Shown: piece after piece, positions 43,803 to 45,707 of the stretch | Position numbering within the stretch: position 1 is the first letter of the stretch | Layout of the letters: each line of letters begins with the position of its first letter | Source: Rhodoferax sp. OV413 | GTDB lineage: Bacteria; Pseudomonadota; Gammaproteobacteria; Pseudomonadales; Pseudohongiellaceae | Assembly: GCA_943330915.2 (NCBI GenBank) | Contig: CALQJO020000021.1 | Span: 1 to 45,707, forward strand | DNA: 45,707 nt | Direction of reading: 5' to 3' | Notes under the pieces: generated by a model | The model's input: only the letters and a program-made list of their open reading frames with translations | Told to the model about the DNA's origin: nothing | Databases searched by the model: none | Position numbers and translations under genes: made by a program

Positions 43803-44569
43803 GGTAGTCGGCCAGCCATCACTTGGCGGCTTAATAGCACATGAGGAGACAACCAGGTAATGATGTCATCGTAGGTGGCAGGGTTATAGTCACGTGACAC
43901 AAAGGTGTTGGTATTGGTTAAACGGTATCCGCCCTCGGTGACATTGCCCGCATTGTCGACTTCATCCGCGGAGGTAAACGTTGCCCAGTTAGGTCCCATG
44001 GAGATCACCACCGCAGGGACCGTGTCGGCCAGAACGCTGTCCTCAGTTGGGCAGTCGGCGGCATTACAGACGCGCAGCAAGGTTGGACCTGCGACTAAAA
44101 TTCCAGGCGCTGCAAACAGTGACTGCATGCCCGGTTCCGAGGTAAAAGCGGGAATTCCCCCTGGCGCCAGCGCGGAAACCGAATAGCGCAGCGGGTTCAT
44201 CCACGGATCCAACAGCAAACCATCGGCGTTTACCCGGCCCTGCAATCCCAGTGTTACCGCAGGCACAAAGCCGTGCCCGCCATTAAAGTTGCAGACGCCA
44301 GTGTTGATGTCGACAACATCCTCTTCGCCGTTGCTGGTATCGGAAGCGGGACAGGGCAGGCGCCCGAGGACCTGGGCAAAACCATAGAGCGCCTCTTCCA
44401 CACGATTGATCAGCGCGCGTGCCTCACTGCGCCGGGTGTTCTCAGTGCTTTGTCCGATGGCGGTGATCAGCCCGCCCAGTACCAGACCCAGAATTGCCAA
44501 AACCATGGCAATTTCGATCAGCGTAAAGCCGGCGTCGCGATATATCGTTTTGTTTGACAGGTGTTTCAT
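43799..44569 (-). CDS. type IV pilin-like protein (pseudopilin), second
   Basis: A 256-residue protein with a class III signal DAGFTLIEIAMVLAILGLVLGG and Glu at mature position 5. The body has pairs of cysteines (LPCPAS, GVCNFNGG, RVCNAADCP) and a GPNWATFTS segment similar to the first pseudopilin. Compared with the GspG/GspH type it is long. The ATG overlaps the stop of the upstream gene (ATGA), so translation is coupled. It forms an operon with the upstream gene and the response regulator. Confidence 0.85.
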   Translation of the reverse strand: MKHLSNKTIYRDAGFTLIEIAMVLAILGLVLGGLITAIGQSTENTRRSEARALINRVEEALYGFAQVLGRLPCPASDTSNGEEDVVDINTGVCNFNGGHGFVPAVTLGLQGRVNADGLLLDPWMNPLRYSVSALAPGGIPAFTSEPGMQSLFAAPGILVAGPTLLRVCNAADCPTEDSVLADTVPAVVISMGPNWATFTSADEVDNAGNVTEGGYRLTNTNTFVSRDYNPATYDDIITWLSPHVLLSRQVMAGRLP

Positions 44570-45516
44570 GGGTGCCCCTCGCAACTGGCCTTGTCACGCT
44601 CAATATCGGGTCGCTCAAAGCTGACTGTATAAGTGATTGCGCAACCGGTAAAGCTGATGTCAGCGCGGTTCTTGTTTTCTTCAGGCAATTCGTAATTGAT
44701 CACTGTGTCCCAGTGGTTCTCTGCAAACCAGGCAGGTAGCGCAGCGGCTGCGAGTGCTTCACGGAAAAAATCTTCATCCTCGGGCAGCGTATTGCCATGT
44801 TTAATGTAGTAGGTGGTGAGTACGCCACGCACGAGTTCTACCACCTGCGCGGTCACCAGCGTCATGACTTCATGCCGGTAAATTGGTAGTACGCGGTCAT
44901 TAAAGGTTGATGGGTTGGCTGCCCGGTTGCTGACAAAGTTTGTCCCGCGGGCATTGGCATTTTCGAGATAATTGGCGGGCGAACTATCCCCGCCACTTTT
45001 ACCGTTGAGTAAGTTACCCGGCGCAATCAACACGGCAACAATATCGGCCTGTCGGTCCAGCCTCAGCATACCCGGGGTAGAGCTATTCAATACCGCGGAT
45101 GAGCCTTGCACATAATCCGGGCTGACGGCAAACCAGAAGCGCTGATCATTTGCCATTCCGTGGTCGCTGAACATAAACGAGGTGCCCGACTCTGTGTTGA
45201 TGCGCCGGGGCAATCTGCCCGGCACATTGCTGTTATAACAAGGGAAATCGGGTAATCCTTGTGCATCATTATTGGTGTCCGGGCACGGAAAGCGCCCGGG
45301 AGGATTGTCGGGAAAGAGCTCTGCATACGCCATCGCAAAGGCCAGTAATGTTTGTTTGGCCTCCACCATTTCCCGCTGCGCGTTATTGGCAACAGTCAGG
45401 TCAACATTTGTATTATTGACAGCGCTCAGGAACACCGCTGCCGAACTTGTAAAAAGCACAAGAACAATCAATAACAAAGCAACCCCGTCCTGCCGCTGGG
45501 GGAGTCTGCCACGCAT
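44566..45516 (-). CDS. membrane-anchored pilus-assembly-like protein (PilX/GspK-like)
   Basis: The 316-residue protein starts with a basic N terminus and a single helix, RQDGVALLLIVLVLFTSSAAVFLSAV, with the G-V/A-ALLL start typical of PilX/GspK-type minor pilins that lack the FTLIE motif. The periplasmic part has LFPDNPPGRFPCPDTNND and scattered cysteines. It resembles minor-pilin partners rather than a major pilin. It overlaps the upstream gene by one base (TAATG) and the downstream pilin by 4 bases. I cannot match it to a named family. Confidence 0.65.
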   Translation of the reverse strand: MRGRLPQRQDGVALLLIVLVLFTSSAAVFLSAVNNTNVDLTVANNAQREMVEAKQTLLAFAMAYAELFPDNPPGRFPCPDTNNDAQGLPDFPCYNSNVPGRLPRRINTESGTSFMFSDHGMANDQRFWFAVSPDYVQGSSAVLNSSTPGMLRLDRQADIVAVLIAPGNLLNGKSGGDSSPANYLENANARGTNFVSNRAANPSTFNDRVLPIYRHEVMTLVTAQVVELVRGVLTTYYIKHGNTLPEDEDFFREALAAAALPAWFAENHWDTVINYELPEENKNRADISFTGCAITYTVSFERPDIERDKASCEGHP

Positions 45517-45707
45517 TATTGTGTGATCTCCTGAATTGTGTTCAGCATCTGTGAAATTGTGGAGATGTTCTCCTGCACATCGCTGACTACCCCATCGACT
45601 ACCCCATCGCCCGGCAGCAGACTTGATGCCGGCTGGACCAGTGCTGCAATCGCCTCGGGTAGCTGATAAGGCTCATAAACAGTTTCCGTGGCAAAGTGCA
45701 GCACTTG
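45516..45707 (-). CDS. C-terminal end of a gene cut by the window edge
   Basis: This frame is open from the window edge to a TAA that overlaps the next gene by one base. The visible 62 residues end in VVDGVVSDVQENISTISQMLNTIQEITQ, a possible helical tail, and contain a DGVV duplication encoded by a tandem repeat of GACTACCCCATC (45585-45608 on the plus strand). It is the first visible gene of the pseudopilin operon; no family is recognised. Confidence 0.6.
   Translation of the reverse strand, partial: QVLHFATETVYEPYQLPEAIAALVQPASSLLPGDGVVDGVVSDVQENISTISQMLNTIQEITQ

Overview
The window comes from a gammaproteobacterium. The block tRNA-Leu – rnr – rlmB – rpsF – rpsR – membrane protein – rplI – dnaB – alr – radA is the order I know from Pseudomonas-type gammaproteobacteria, and other genes have their closest relatives there too (MdlAB, a SpeC-type decarboxylase, RlmL, RlmJ, class I AroA). 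Secreted redox proteins, a PQQ enzyme and a zinc TonB receptor suggest a free-living aquatic, possibly marine, species. Genus and species cannot be read from the sequence.

Layout. 1-850: a gene-poor stretch with a broken DUF3800-like ORF, next to the 3' end of a tRNA-Leu(CAG). 1079-4479: rnr-rlmB. 4537-6988: the rpsF-rpsR-(membrane protein)-rplI operon, with a clear promoter and terminator. 7011-11741: overlapping dnaB-alr-radA, then a DUF599 membrane protein. 11999-13171 (minus): lysine/ornithine decarboxylase. 13423-16912: the heterodimeric ABC exporter mdlA-mdlB. 16961-17085: two foldback repeats between convergent genes. 17109-20803 (minus): pyruvate phosphate dikinase and a secreted lipase-like hydrolase.

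21111-25638 is the most unusual part. It is a tandem set of secreted proteins related to the peptidylglycine/dopamine monooxygenase (type II copper) fold. Two intact paralogues carry all six expected copper ligands. Between them lies a secreted redoxin-cytochrome c protein, and after them comes a third, decayed paralogue. In the related multidomain proteins I know, redoxin, cytochrome c and copper domains are fused in one chain; here they are separate genes. An old yellow enzyme-type flavin oxidoreductase follows.

26848-32150 holds two rRNA methyltransferases (rlmL, rlmJ), a small secreted PPC-like protein and a GNAT-nitrilase fusion. 32437-36850 holds a periplasmic PQQ dehydrogenase and a ZnuD-like TonB receptor with a His/Asp-rich loop and a candidate Zur box. 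37026-41059 holds a CNNM/CBS transporter-like protein, aroA, a D-glycerate 3-kinase-like P-loop kinase and a DedA protein. 41218-45707 (minus) is a pseudopilin cluster with an embedded histidine kinase and a response regulator that has a Fis-type HTH but no AAA+ domain; the last gene runs off the window. I see no CRISPR array, integrase, transposase or rRNA gene.
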